Below the pieces are notes generated by a model. That model saw only the letters and a program-made list of their open reading frames with translations, had not been told where the DNA came from and ran no database searches. Source: Deinococcus phoenicis (lineage in GTDB: Bacteria > Deinococcota > Deinococci > Deinococcales > Deinococcaceae). From it: a DNA stretch of 48,000 bases. Each line of letters begins with the position of its first letter. Position 1 is the stretch's first letter. A program made the position numbers and the translations under genes. Below are positions 20,472 to 36,298 of the stretch, one piece after another. Location: contig NZ_JHAC01000048.1 of assembly GCF_000599865.1 (NCBI RefSeq), positions 1-48,000 of the forward strand, given 5' to 3'.

Positions 20472-20888
20472 TCAGCCTAGCAGCAAGGCCAGGGCCAGGC
20501 CCCCCAGCACCAGGCACAGCGGCGAGTAGATCAGGCGGTTGAGCCGGTCGAAGGCCTTGCCGGTGTGTGTCAGAGCTGGCAGAACATACCCCAGCGCCCC
20601 CCGCAGCAGGAAGACGCCTGCCACACCGAAGGCCGCCACACGGGCCAACCCGCCGAACGCTCCCCCCGCTGCGGCGAAGTGAAGCGCCGCCGCCGCCAGC
20701 AGCAGCGCCACGGCGACCCCGAAACAGGCCAGGGGTGTAGGCAGGCGCCCATCCTCGGCACCGCCGACCACCAGGCAGGCCAGGCTGCGCGGATCATGTC
20801 CCGGCCACACCCCGCCCAACCCCCAGTAAACATGCAGGCCTGACAACGCGACCAGCAGAGCCAGCACCAAACCTTCGGTCATTTCCAT
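20472..20888 (-). CDS. DUF3995 membrane protein
   Basis: 138 residues, about four transmembrane helices. The N-terminal helix ends in LHVYWGLGGVWPG, the hallmark of DUF3995 proteins, which have no known function. The ATG at 20888 is chosen because TACAAT (20894-20899) lies 5 nt upstream; the frame is open further upstream but that part is non-coding in character. A second ATG two codons later is possible. It is followed within 4 nt by a TetR gene, the likely regulator of both. Confidence 0.8.
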   Translation of the reverse strand: MEMTEGLVLALLVALSGLHVYWGLGGVWPGHDPRSLACLVVGGAEDGRLPTPLACFGVAVALLLAAAALHFAAAGGAFGGLARVAAFGVAGVFLLRGALGYVLPALTHTGKAFDRLNRLIYSPLCLVLGGLALALLLG

Positions 20889-20902
20889 ACCAGATTGTAT
20901 GG
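20885..20902. promoter_or_regulatory. Palindromic operator over the DUF3995 start
   Basis: CCATAC-cagatt-GTATGG is a perfect 6+6 inverted repeat covering the -10 TACAAT and the start codon of the DUF3995 gene. Its position at a TetR-linked promoter makes it the likely TetR operator. Confidence 0.55.
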
Positions 20903-20931
20903 TACGGAAAGGGTGGGTGGCCAGCCAGAAC

Positions 20932-20958
20932 GCTGGCGCTCCCCTTGCGAGCGCCAGC
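20932..20958 (-). terminator. Hairpin between serA and the DUF3995 gene
   Basis: A 10-bp perfect stem GCTGGCGCTC / GAGCGCCAGC with a 7-nt loop. A smaller 7-bp stem lies at 20978-21003, directly after the serA stop codon. Together they probably end the serA transcript; U-tracts are weak. Confidence 0.5.
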
Positions 20959-21005
20959 TTCCTGCTCCTCACCCGCAGGAGGGCCTCAGGCGTCACGCCC
21001 TCCGC

Positions 21006-22634
<1,629 letters not shown>

Positions 22635-22818
22635 GCGGTCAGGGTAAGCGCGGCGGCCCGTCAGTCGGGCGAGTTGGCTAGGGGATGGGAAACCCCGCCG
22701 CATCCAAGGGGGTCCACCGCCCAGACTTGCCTTCAGCGTCCGCCCTGGCCGCGCCAGCCGTTCAAGGCCAGATTGGGCAGTCACCCGACAACCTCCTTCT
22801 TTCAAGTTTTCGTGAAGG

Positions 22819-22847
22819 TAGACTTTATTTTTAGGCTCTCCTAAAAT
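22819..22847 (+). promoter_or_regulatory. mntH promoter with MntR/DtxR-like box
   Basis: TAGACT (22819-22824), a 17-bp spacer and TAAAAT (22842-22847) form the promoter; the ATG follows 6 nt later, so the mRNA is leaderless. TTTTAGG-ctct-CCTAAAA (22829-22846) is a perfect 7+7 inverted repeat that overlaps the -10 and looks like a DtxR/MntR-family operator. Confidence 0.8.
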
Positions 22848-22853
22848 AAGTTC

Positions 22854-24179
<1,326 letters not shown>

Positions 24180-24257
24180 CGCCGTGCGTGCGCAGTGGAG
24201 AGGCAAACAGGCTCGTCCCTTTGCAACGGCTGCCTTTTTCCTCCTGACCACGCCCTA

Positions 24258-24299
24258 CTTAGAGCAGTTGCCATAAGACTTAGAGCAGTTGCCATAAGA
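24258..24299. repeat. Tandem 21-bp duplication at the end of MITE 2
   Basis: Two exact adjacent copies of a 21-bp unit that contains the element's terminal repeat. This may be a nested insertion remnant or slippage. Confidence 0.85.
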
Positions 24300-24418
24300 A
24301 TGCGGCGTTTCTCCACAGGCGTTGGCCGAGCGAAGCGATTGAATTTGATAGGAGCAGCGGACAGAATGATGGCCTCGGGGGAAAACACCCAAGAGCCTCC
24401 ATACTGTCCACTGCTCTA
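24259..24418. mobile_element. MITE 2 (TA-flanked, 160 bp)
   Basis: Termini TAGAGCAGT and ACTGCTCTA form inverted repeats (GAGCAGT plus flanking TA). The left end is tandemly duplicated: the 21-bp unit beginning CTTAGAGCAGTTGCC occurs at 24258-24278 and 24279-24299. The inside carries CGAGCGAAGCG, the reverse complement of the block shared with MITE 1. The right-hand CTA, read on the minus strand, is the TAG stop codon of aat. No coding capacity. Confidence 0.65.
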
Positions 24419-25036
24419 CAGGTCCACGTTCTGTTCCAGCGCCGCCGCGAGTCGCGTCCGGTACTCTTCCCCACTCACCTCGTAGACACCCAGCCGGGCT
24501 ATGTGCGGGTTCTGGAGCTGGGCATCGAGAAGCGTAAAGCCCCGCGCGTGCAGATGGGCGGCCAGATGGACCAGCGCCGCCTTGCTGGCGTTCGGCCGGC
24601 GGTGAAACTTACTCTCGGCGATAAAGGCCCCGCCAAGGGCCAGCCCCAGGACACCCCCCGCGAGTTCGCCGCCTTGCCAGACCTCGAAGGAATGGGCCAG
24701 ACCCGCGCCGTGCAGGTGTTGATAGAGCGTGGCCAGCGGCGGGCTGATCCACTCGCCGTCGCGTTCGGGCGCGCCGGGCAACGCTCCCCGGCAACCCGCC
24801 ACCACGTCACCAAAGGCCATATCCACCCGCACCTCGAAGCGCCCCAGTTCCCGCCGCAGCCGCCGCGCGACATGCAGCCCCTCCTCTTCGGTCAGCGGCA
24901 CCAGCGCGCGCGTGTCCACCGCGTACCACTGCACGCCGTCGCCGTTGTCCATCAGAAAGGCTCCCGAGGCGTACCCGCGCGCGACCTCGCGGGTCAGGGG
25001 GTCGGGGTGGTGAAGGAAGTGGGAGGCCGGTGGCAT
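24416..25036 (-). CDS. aat: Leucyl/phenylalanyl-tRNA-protein transferase
   Basis: Adds Leu or Phe from aminoacyl-tRNA to proteins with N-terminal Lys or Arg, marking them for ClpS/ClpAP-type degradation. 206 residues. The family core is visible: GGVLGLALGGAFIAESKF followed by NASKAALVHLAAHL and TLLDAQLQNPHIARLGVYEV, equivalent to the FFGESMF...NASK...LID region of E. coli Aat. Compared with E. coli, ESMF is ESKF, and the C-terminal helix is short. The start lacks both a ribosome binding site and a clear -10; it lies 52 nt after the thioesterase stop, so it may be read from that gene's transcript. The stop codon TAG is formed by the end of MITE 2. Confidence 0.87.
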   Translation of the reverse strand: MPPASHFLHHPDPLTREVARGYASGAFLMDNGDGVQWYAVDTRALVPLTEEEGLHVARRLRRELGRFEVRVDMAFGDVVAGCRGALPGAPERDGEWISPPLATLYQHLHGAGLAHSFEVWQGGELAGGVLGLALGGAFIAESKFHRRPNASKAALVHLAAHLHARGFTLLDAQLQNPHIARLGVYEVSGEEYRTRLAAALEQNVDL

Positions 25037-25088
25037 ACAGGGTTATGGGAAACGCTGTTCCCACGACCCACAACCTACAGCCCACACC

Positions 25089-25505
<417 letters not shown>

Positions 25506-25560
25506 GGGGAGAGGGTAGCAGGGGTGCGGGACGCAGGCGAACCCGCGCGCCGCCTCCCCC

Positions 25561-26709
<1,149 letters not shown>

Positions 26710-26775
26710 GCGGCGCAGCATAGCGGGCGGTCCGGGACGGCGGGTGAAAGGGCCGCTCCCGCCCCCCAACCCGGC

Positions 26776-27222
<447 letters not shown>

Positions 27223-27223
27223 C

Positions 27224-27481
<258 letters not shown>

Positions 27482-27539
27482 GGGGCGCAGTGTAATGGGG
27501 CGGGGCCGGACAGGGGCTGGAGGCCACGGCCACCGGACT

Positions 27540-28229
27540 TCAGAACAGCGTCGGCTGGCCCCCGCCGGGCGCGGGCATGGTGGGCACCAGCCCCTCCGGT
27601 TCCTTCTCACCGCGCAGGACGGCGGCCACCTCGCGGATATCGCGCCACGTCAGGCTCTTGGGACCGCCGGGGGCGCGGGTGTCGTTGCGCAGCAGGTAGG
27701 CGGGGTGGAACATCGGCATCAGCAGGGCTTCATGGGTACCGCCGTGCCCGTCCGCATGGCGGTAGGGGTGCCAGGTGCCGCGCGCCCGCGTGATGCCCTG
27801 GCGGGTGCCCAGCAGGTACTGGGTCGGCGTGTTGCCCAGACTGAGGATCACCCGGGGCCGCAGCAGCGCCAGTTGCCTCTCCAACCAGAGGTCCGTGCAA
27901 ATGGCCGTCTCGTCGGGTTCCGGGGCGCGGTTGCCGGGCGGACGGCACTTGACGATGTTGGTGAAATAGGCGTCCTGCCGCGTCAGGTTCACCGCAGCCA
28001 GGATGCGGTCGAGCAGTTGCCCGGCCCGGCCCACGAAGGGGCGGCCCAGCCGGTCCTCGTCGCCGCCCGGACCCTCTCCCACGATCACCAGCGGGGCGGC
28101 GGGATCACCGTCCGCCACGACCACCTGGGTGCAGCCGGGGCGCAGCTTGCAGGCCGTGCAGCCCTTCGCGTCCCGTTCGAGGGCCTGAAGGGCCGCCCCG
28201 TCCACCTGTGTCATGCCCACCTGCATCAT
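27540..28229 (-). CDS. Family 4 uracil-DNA glycosylase (Fe-S)
   Basis: Excises uracil from DNA in base-excision repair. 229 residues. The [4Fe-4S] ligands are Cys24 and Cys27 ([11 protein letters not shown]), Cys95 ([10 protein letters not shown]) and Cys111. The catalytic region is [20 protein letters not shown] (51-70), and the [10 protein letters not shown] motif near the C-terminus holds the uracil-specific His. This matches the thermostable UDGa type. The first ATG of a pair at 28229 is chosen: TACCCT (28237-28242) lies 7 nt upstream and no ribosome binding site is present. An upstream extension of the frame is non-coding. Confidence 0.94.
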   Translation of the reverse strand: MMQVGMTQVDGAALQALERDAKGCTACKLRPGCTQVVVADGDPAAPLVIVGEGPGGDEDRLGRPFVGRAGQLLDRILAAVNLTRQDAYFTNIVKCRPPGNRAPEPDETAICTDLWLERQLALLRPRVILSLGNTPTQYLLGTRQGITRARGTWHPYRHADGHGGTHEALLMPMFHPAYLLRNDTRAPGGPKSLTWRDIREVAAVLRGEKEPEGLVPTMPAPGGGQPTLF

Positions 28230-28308
28230 GCCGCGCAGGGTAACGCCGCGCGGGGCCTGCCCGGCGGGAGCTGGGGCACGGTTGCTGCCTGACGAAGAGA
28301 GGCTGCGC

Positions 28309-28695
<387 letters not shown>

Positions 28696-29067
28696 TGGTC
28701 CTCCAGCAGGTGTAGACCCGGCCTGGGCACAGGCTCGTCGCGGCTGAGTATAGGCCGCCCTCACGCCCGCAGGTTCCCACAAAGCCTCCAGGGGCCAGCG
28801 GGGAGACCGCTGCACACCCCCCGGCCAGCCTATGAGAAGAATGATAACGGGCCAGGGTTGAGGCTCCGGCTCCCTCCTCTCCCAGCGCCGCTTTCCCGGA
28901 TGAGACGGGAAATGAGCCGAACTCTGAGAAGCTTGAGCATGAGAGACGATTTTCCCTGTGTTTATCAGGAAGCCTGCCGTATAGAGGGCGTATAGGCGCA
29001 TAAAAAGCAGCCCTTCCCCGGAGGATTAAGGAAAATAAAATAAAGACAGGTTAAACTCCCTGGGTCG
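28696..29067. other. Divergent intergenic region
   Basis: 372 bp between the divergent unknown gene and the NlpC/P60 gene. The left part holds TATACT (28747-28752, minus). The right part from about 28990 is A-rich and contains GGAGGATTAAGG followed by TTAAACT (29051-29057), 10 nt before the next start. No riboswitch or RNA gene was recognised. Confidence 0.5.
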
Positions 29068-29796
29068 ATGAAAGCGTTCCGTATCCTTCTGATGGCCGCT
29101 GCCCTGGGCAGTGGTGGTGCCCTCGCCGCCTCCTACACGGTCAAGTCCGGCGACACGCTCTACAAGGTGGCTCTGGCCCATAACCTGGAACCCGCCGAGC
29201 TGATGCGGCTGAACAGCCTGAACAGCAGCACCCTGGAAGTCGGGCAGAAGCTGAACGTGGGTGCAGCGGCAGCAGCCCAGGCGCCCGCAGCGCGGCCCGC
29301 CGCTCCCCAGGCTGCCCGGCCGGCCGCCCAGCCCGCGCGTCCTGCGGCGCAGCCCGCCGCCCGTCCGGTTACGCGCCCGGCGGCTCCGGCCGCACGTCCG
29401 GCTCAGGCCGCTGCGCCCTCCCGGGGCGGCGCGTTCGTCCGGACCGCCGCGACCCGGTACCTGGGGATCCGGTACGCCCTGGGCGGCACCGGCGGCGGCG
29501 GGATCGACTGCTCGGGTTTCACCATGCGCGTGTTCCAGCAGATGGGGATCAACCTGCCGCGCACGGCCTCGGGCCAGTGGCGGGTCGGGCACGCGGTCAA
29601 CAGCCGCAACCTACAGGCCGGGGACCTGGTGTTCTTCAACACCACCGGACGCGGCGCCAGCCACGTCGGCGTGTACGTCGGAAGCGGCATGATGGCCAAC
29701 GCCAACAGCTACCAGGGCCGCACCGTGATCGAGCCGCTGTTCAGCAATCCCTACTGGGCCAGCCGCTACATCGGCGCCCGCCGCGTCCTGAGCTGA
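29068..29796 (+). CDS. Secreted LysM-NlpC/P60 peptidoglycan endopeptidase
   Basis: 242 residues. Signal peptide (1-21), one LysM (about 22-64, [19 protein letters not shown]), an Ala/Pro/Arg-rich linker with RPAAQPA-type repeats (75-115), then NlpC/P60. Catalytic Cys148 lies in GGIDCSGF, His199 in ASHVGVYVG, and the third polar residue is probably Asn211 or Asn213. The same architecture as the 4681 protein but with one LysM and a more basic linker suited to sticking to the wall. The A-rich region upstream contains TAAACT 10 nt before the ATG, slightly farther than in the leaderless genes. A strong terminator follows. Confidence 0.92.
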   Translation: MKAFRILLMAAALGSGGALAASYTVKSGDTLYKVALAHNLEPAELMRLNSLNSSTLEVGQKLNVGAAAAAQAPAARPAAPQAARPAAQPARPAAQPAARPVTRPAAPAARPAQAAAPSRGGAFVRTAATRYLGIRYALGGTGGGGIDCSGFTMRVFQQMGINLPRTASGQWRVGHAVNSRNLQAGDLVFFNTTGRGASHVGVYVGSGMMANANSYQGRTVIEPLFSNPYWASRYIGARRVLS

Positions 29797-29843
29797 CGCC
29801 AACCGCCTGCCACATCCCAACGACTGGAACCCATCGACCGAAC

Positions 29844-29871
29844 ACGCCCCCGCCAATCCAGGCGGGGGCGT
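29844..29871 (+). terminator. Strong hairpin terminator
   Basis: An 11-bp GC-rich stem ACGCCCCCGCC / GGCGGGGGCGT with a 6-nt loop, followed by TCGCTTT, lies 48 nt after the NlpC/P60 stop codon. Confidence 0.8.
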
Positions 29872-29991
29872 TCGCTTTGGGGAGAGGGGAGCCACCACGC
29901 AAGCGCGTTTGCCCTCCCCGAGAGCGCAGCCTTCCTCTTTTCTCCTGGCCGCACCACTCCTTATCTTTACGGCTCTTTAGTGCACAGCTCT

Positions 29992-30681
<690 letters not shown>

Positions 30682-30757
30682 GCCCGGAGTCTTTCACCCC
30701 CTCTCATGAGAAGGACGGGCGCACGCTGACGCGGCGTTCACCGCCCGGGACGCCTCC

Positions 30758-30917
30758 CTGAGAGGCTGTTTGAGAAGTCGGGTGGAGTTTCTCAGAGACA
30801 CGATAGAAATGCGCTTTTTGCTCCTCCCCCCTTACGGGGAGGCTGGGAAGGGGGAACGGGCACGCCCTCCCGGCGTACTTCACCTTCCATGAGGACCCTT
30901 GGCAAACACGCTCTCAG
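30758..30917. mobile_element. MITE 3-like repeat (160 bp)
   Basis: The terminal inverted repeats CTGAGAGGCTGTTTG (30758-30772) and CAAACACGCTCTCAG (30903-30917) match at 13 of 15 positions. The inside has no ORF and includes a CCTCCCC / GGGGAGG hairpin. Ends differ from MITEs 1 and 2, so it belongs to another family, probably derived from an insertion sequence. The right end overlaps the TGA stop codon (30914-30916) of the next minus-strand gene. Confidence 0.6.
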
Positions 30918-31906
30918 GGCTGCCCCAGCACCACCTGACCCGCCGCAGGTTCGCCCAGCGGAAAGCTGTAGCCCAGGCGCGCGCCGAAGCCACCCGCCCC
31001 TGCGGGCTGCACGCCGCCGCGCAGGTCCAGACTGAGGGTGCCACGCCCGGCAGGAACGCGGGTCTCTACACCGGCCCGCAGGGGAGCACTCGCCCAGCGC
31101 CAGGGTTCATAGGCCACGTAGAGGCGCGACAGGCTCCCCGCCCCCAGCACGTCCGGGGCGCTGAGGCTGCCCACGGCCCCCCACTGGCCCGGCCCGGCGA
31201 GGGCGTCCAGCGCCAGACTCAGGCCCGACTCGGCGCTGTAGGTGACCCCGCCGGTCACGCCCAGCACCCCCTGTCCGGCCCGCGCTCCCGCCCGGAGTGT
31301 CAGGGTGCCTGTCCGTTCGGTGGCGGGTTCGGCGTCCGGGTCGTCGCCCTCGGCGGGGGGCAGGACGCGCGTCAGATCGCGCCGCCACTCCACGCCGAGC
31401 GTGCCCTGGTTCTGCGGGCCGAATTCTCCCCCGGCCACGGCGATCAGGGTGCGGCTCACGCGGTAGCGGGCCGTGAACTCGGCATTCCAGCCGCGCGTCC
31501 GCAGGTCGGTGGGGGCCAGCGTCCAGGCCGCGAGGGGGTCCACGGTATCGGCGGAGGTCGTGAACCCGGCCCCAGCCAGATTCAGGGCGACCGGGCCGAA
31601 GGAGGCACCCACCCGGGAAGACACGCGCACGCCTCCCGTCCAGGCCACGGCGGCGTCCACCCCAGTGCTCACGGCCCCGGCGGGGGGAAGACTGAAGCCC
31701 TGCACCACCCCGACCTCGGCCGCCCGGTTGGAGACGTGGGCCGCCAGCGTGCCGCGCCCGAAGCTCACGTCGCTGACGCCCGCGTGCAGCAGGCGGCCAT
31801 CCCAGGGCGTGAGATCCCCGCTCCGGTACGCCACCCCGAAGTCCAGCGTCAGGGCACCCGCCGCGCTCCCCCAGGCCAGCGCCAGAACGGTCATCGTTCG
31901 CTTCAT
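30914..31906 (-). CDS. Exported beta-rich envelope protein, possible outer-membrane beta-barrel
   Basis: 330 residues. The signal peptide is short (about 1-18, MTVLALAWGSAAGAL). The rest alternates polar and hydrophobic residues in many strands (GTLAAHVSNRAAEVGVVQGFSL, GVRVSSRVGASFGPVALNLAGAGF broken by loops, GTLSLDLRGGVQP, FGARLGYSFPLG) and ends in a strand, consistent with a barrel. No named family recognised. TACGCT (31913-31918) lies 6 nt before the ATG. The long open frame upstream is non-coding. The stop codon lies in the end of MITE 3. Confidence 0.78.
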   Translation of the reverse strand: MKRTMTVLALAWGSAAGALTLDFGVAYRSGDLTPWDGRLLHAGVSDVSFGRGTLAAHVSNRAAEVGVVQGFSLPPAGAVSTGVDAAVAWTGGVRVSSRVGASFGPVALNLAGAGFTTSADTVDPLAAWTLAPTDLRTRGWNAEFTARYRVSRTLIAVAGGEFGPQNQGTLGVEWRRDLTRVLPPAEGDDPDAEPATERTGTLTLRAGARAGQGVLGVTGGVTYSAESGLSLALDALAGPGQWGAVGSLSAPDVLGAGSLSRLYVAYEPWRWASAPLRAGVETRVPAGRGTLSLDLRGGVQPAGAGGFGARLGYSFPLGEPAAGQVVLGQP

Positions 31907-31984
31907 GGGGCCAGCGTAGCAGTGTCCCCGCTGTGCCGGCGGACCCATCAGACTCGGCCCAGCGCGAGCAGGTAAGTTGGGCGC

Positions 31985-32491
<507 letters not shown>

Positions 32492-32599
32492 GGGCCGGGG
32501 GAGGGGAAGGAGGCGGCCTGGACGGGTGGCCCGGGCAGGTGTTCCAGAGCGTGCTGGGCACGGCCAGACGTCCCCTGACCGTATGGTAGGGTGAGGGGT

Positions 32600-33340
32600 A
32601 TGAAGAACACGTTCGTCGTCACCACGACGCTGCTGCTGGCGCTCGCGCTGGGCGGTTCCTACGCCGGGTACCGCATCGCGACGACCCCGGAACACGCCGA
32701 GAGCGGGGCCAAGCCGACCACCACCGGGGGCGTCAACCAGAGCGAGGGCGTACCGTCGGCCCAGAGCGCCTCCACCGGGGCTGCCGGTGCGCCGGGCGCG
32801 CAGGGCGACACGACGCCGGAGCAGACGGGCGGCACCAACGCCGGACAGAACGGCGCCGTCGTGGCCCCCACCGGGGCGGAGCAGGGCAAGGCCGGAGCCG
32901 ACGCGGGCACGGCCGGCGCGGCGGGAGGCGAAACGGGCGGCCAGACCACCCCTTCCCCCACCGCCGAGGGCAGCGAGGGCACCCAGGTCGGCCAGACGGG
33001 GACGTCGAACACCGAAAAGGCCACGGCGGGAAACCCGGAAGTCAACGACACTCAGGCGGCGGCCGTCGCCAACGCGACCAGCGGCAACACCGGCGAGGGC
33101 CAGACCAAGTTCGCCTCGTCCTGCGCGGGGTGCCACGGCGCGAACGCCGAGGGCGGGATCGGCCCCAGCCTGGTGGCGGCCAACGGCCCCAAGAGCTGGA
33201 CGCTCGAACAGTTCGGGAACGCCGTCCACAACGGCCACGCGCCCGACCGCGAACTCTCGCCCGTCATGCCCCGCTTTACCAAGGATCAGGTCAGCGACGC
33301 GGACCTGAACAACATGTACGCCTATCTGAAAAGCCTCTGA
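32600..33340 (+). CDS. Membrane-anchored mono-heme c-type cytochrome with a long low-complexity tether
   Basis: 246 residues. An N-terminal helix (about 4-24) anchors the protein in the membrane. Residues about 30-160 are an unstructured Gly/Ala/Thr/Gln/Glu-rich tether. The class I cytochrome c domain (about 162-246) has the heme motif CAGCH (175-179) and the axial Met223 in SPVMPRF. It should pass electrons between membrane complexes on the outer face. TAGGGT (32587-32592) lies 7 nt before the ATG; a GTG three codons earlier overlaps that hexamer and is less likely. Confidence 0.9.
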   Translation: MKNTFVVTTTLLLALALGGSYAGYRIATTPEHAESGAKPTTTGGVNQSEGVPSAQSASTGAAGAPGAQGDTTPEQTGGTNAGQNGAVVAPTGAEQGKAGADAGTAGAAGGETGGQTTPSPTAEGSEGTQVGQTGTSNTEKATAGNPEVNDTQAAAVANATSGNTGEGQTKFASSCAGCHGANAEGGIGPSLVAANGPKSWTLEQFGNAVHNGHAPDRELSPVMPRFTKDQVSDADLNNMYAYLKSL

Positions 33341-33359
33341 TCCCGGCGCTGGTCCCGCA

Positions 33360-33382
33360 GGCCCGCCCCCGCCCGGCGGGCC
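33360..33382 (+). terminator. Hairpin terminator after the cytochrome gene
   Basis: An 8-bp stem GGCCCGCC / GGCGGGCC with a 7-nt loop, followed by TTATCCTT. The TATCCT in this tail is also the -10 of the next gene, so terminator and promoter are back to back. Confidence 0.7.
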
Positions 33383-33395
33383 TTATCCTTGCCCC

Positions 33396-34238
33396 GTGAC
33401 CCCAGGCCCGCTGCTGACCACCTCTCCCCTGCCCGGCTTCGGGCAGGGGGTGCTGGAGGCCACGCCGGGCCGCCTGCCGGAAGCGGCGGGCCTGCTCGTG
33501 CCCCACGACGGCGGGCCGGTCGCGGACATGCGGGACCGGCCTGACCGCTGGGCACGGCTGTCGCTGCTGTCGGACGCGGTCCGGCGGGGTGTGCCGGTCC
33601 TGGCCTGGGGCACGGGCGCGGCGCTGGCGGGGCGGGTGCTGGGCGCACGGGTCTGGCCGGGAGACGGGACAGACGGGGCGGCGGAATGGACCGAGGCCCC
33701 GCGCGGCGCGGTGGTCGAACTCTGGCGCGGGGCACTGCCGCTGCTGTGGCGGGCGGAGCGCATAACGGCCTGGGCCGGTGTGGCCCTGCCCGGCAGCCTG
33801 CGGGAAGAGTTTCTGACCAGTCTCACGCCTGCCGCGCCACGGAGGCCGGGAACACCGCTGGAGGCCCTGGGCGGCGAGGCGGCATTGCGGCCCATGCTGG
33901 CCGACTTTTATGCGCGGGCACGGGCCGACGAGCTGCTGGGGCCGGTCTTCGAGGCCCATGTGGCCGACTGGGAGGCGAACCTGGACCACGTGACGGCGTT
34001 CTGGGTGACGATGCTGGGCGGTGGCGCGGTCTGGCGCGGGAACCTGAACGGGGTCCATGCCGGTCTGGGGATTCGGGGGGCGCACCTCACCCGCTGGCTG
34101 GCGCTGTTCGGGGCAGCGGCCAGCGCGCACTTTCCTGCGGGGGCGGCCGCCCTGCTGATCAGCCGCGCCGAAGCGATGGGCGCGCGGCTGGGCCAGCGTG
34201 CACAGGGGAACCGTCCTCACGTCCGGCGCGTACCGTAG
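33396..34238 (+). CDS. Degenerate class I glutamine-amidotransferase-like domain fused to group III-like truncated hemoglobin
   Basis: 280 residues in one uninterrupted frame. The N-terminal part (about 1-125) resembles a class I amidotransferase: GLLVPHDGGPVAD (32-44) and GVPVLAWGTGAALAGRVLGARV-like text at 65-86, where the nucleophile elbow has Gly72 in place of Cys, so it should lack glutaminase activity. The C-terminal part (about 155-265) is a truncated hemoglobin: FYARARADELLGPVFEAHV with a B-helix Tyr172, W192, FW (202-203), the proximal His221 in NGVHAGLGI, and W234 in HLTRWLALF. It probably binds heme and O2 or NO. The GTG start has TATCCT (33384-33389) 6 nt upstream. sppA begins 5 nt after the stop codon. 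Confidence 0.8.
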   Translation: MTPGPLLTTSPLPGFGQGVLEATPGRLPEAAGLLVPHDGGPVADMRDRPDRWARLSLLSDAVRRGVPVLAWGTGAALAGRVLGARVWPGDGTDGAAEWTEAPRGAVVELWRGALPLLWRAERITAWAGVALPGSLREEFLTSLTPAAPRRPGTPLEALGGEAALRPMLADFYARARADELLGPVFEAHVADWEANLDHVTAFWVTMLGGGAVWRGNLNGVHAGLGIRGAHLTRWLALFGAAASAHFPAGAAALLISRAEAMGARLGQRAQGNRPHVRRVP

Positions 34239-34243
34239 AGCGT

Positions 34244-35854
<1,611 letters not shown>

Positions 35855-35881
35855 CGTCCGCCGCCGCTTTCGAGGTGTGGA

Positions 35882-36298
35882 ATGAACATCAGTGCCCGTG
35901 TGGAGAACAGTGCAGGCCGCCATCAGGTCACGCTGCGGACGGGCGGTAACGTTCAGGACCTCAGCATTCCTCCCAGATCCACCGGGTTCGGCTCCAGTGT
36001 CAACGGTGGAGAGTTGCTCTTCCTGGCCCTGGCGACCTGCTATTGCAACGATGTCTACCGCGAGGCGGCAAAACGCGGCCTGAACGTCGAACGGGTCGAA
36101 GTCGAGGTCGAAGGCGAGTTCGGCGCCGAGGGCGAACCGGCCAGGAACGTGACCTACCGCGTCAGAGTCGCGGCGCAGGGGAGCGAAGCCGAGGTTCAGG
36201 AATTGCTCCGCCACACCGACCGGGTGGCCGAGATTCAGAACACGCTCAGGGCCGGAACCGCCGTCACACTGGGCCGCATTGAAGTCGTGGGCATTTAG
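35882..36298 (+). CDS. OsmC/Ohr-family protein with atypical cysteines
   Basis: 138 residues with the OsmC fold: strands, then the long helix GGELLFLALATCYCNDVYREAAKRG, then a second strand-helix half. OsmC/Ohr peroxidases use two distant Cys; here the first helix has Cys53 and Cys55 in TCYC, but the second helix (VQELLRHTDRVAEIQNTLR) has none, so the usual disulfide cannot form. A thiol-based role with a vicinal pair, or a non-peroxidase role, is possible. GAGGTG precedes the ATG, a normal ribosome binding site. It lies 27 nt after sppA and may be co-transcribed. Confidence 0.85.
   Translation: MNISARVENSAGRHQVTLRTGGNVQDLSIPPRSTGFGSSVNGGELLFLALATCYCNDVYREAAKRGLNVERVEVEVEGEFGAEGEPARNVTYRVRVAAQGSEAEVQELLRHTDRVAEIQNTLRAGTAVTLGRIEVVGI

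Noticed and set aside
28930..29067. Riboswitch (for example c-di-AMP type) before the NlpC/P60 gene
   Set aside because: Such riboswitches occur before wall hydrolases elsewhere, but the conserved sequence blocks are not present here.
29281..29412. CRISPR-like or repeat array
   Set aside because: The GC-rich repetition encodes the Ala/Pro/Arg linker of the NlpC/P60 protein and has no repeat-spacer structure.
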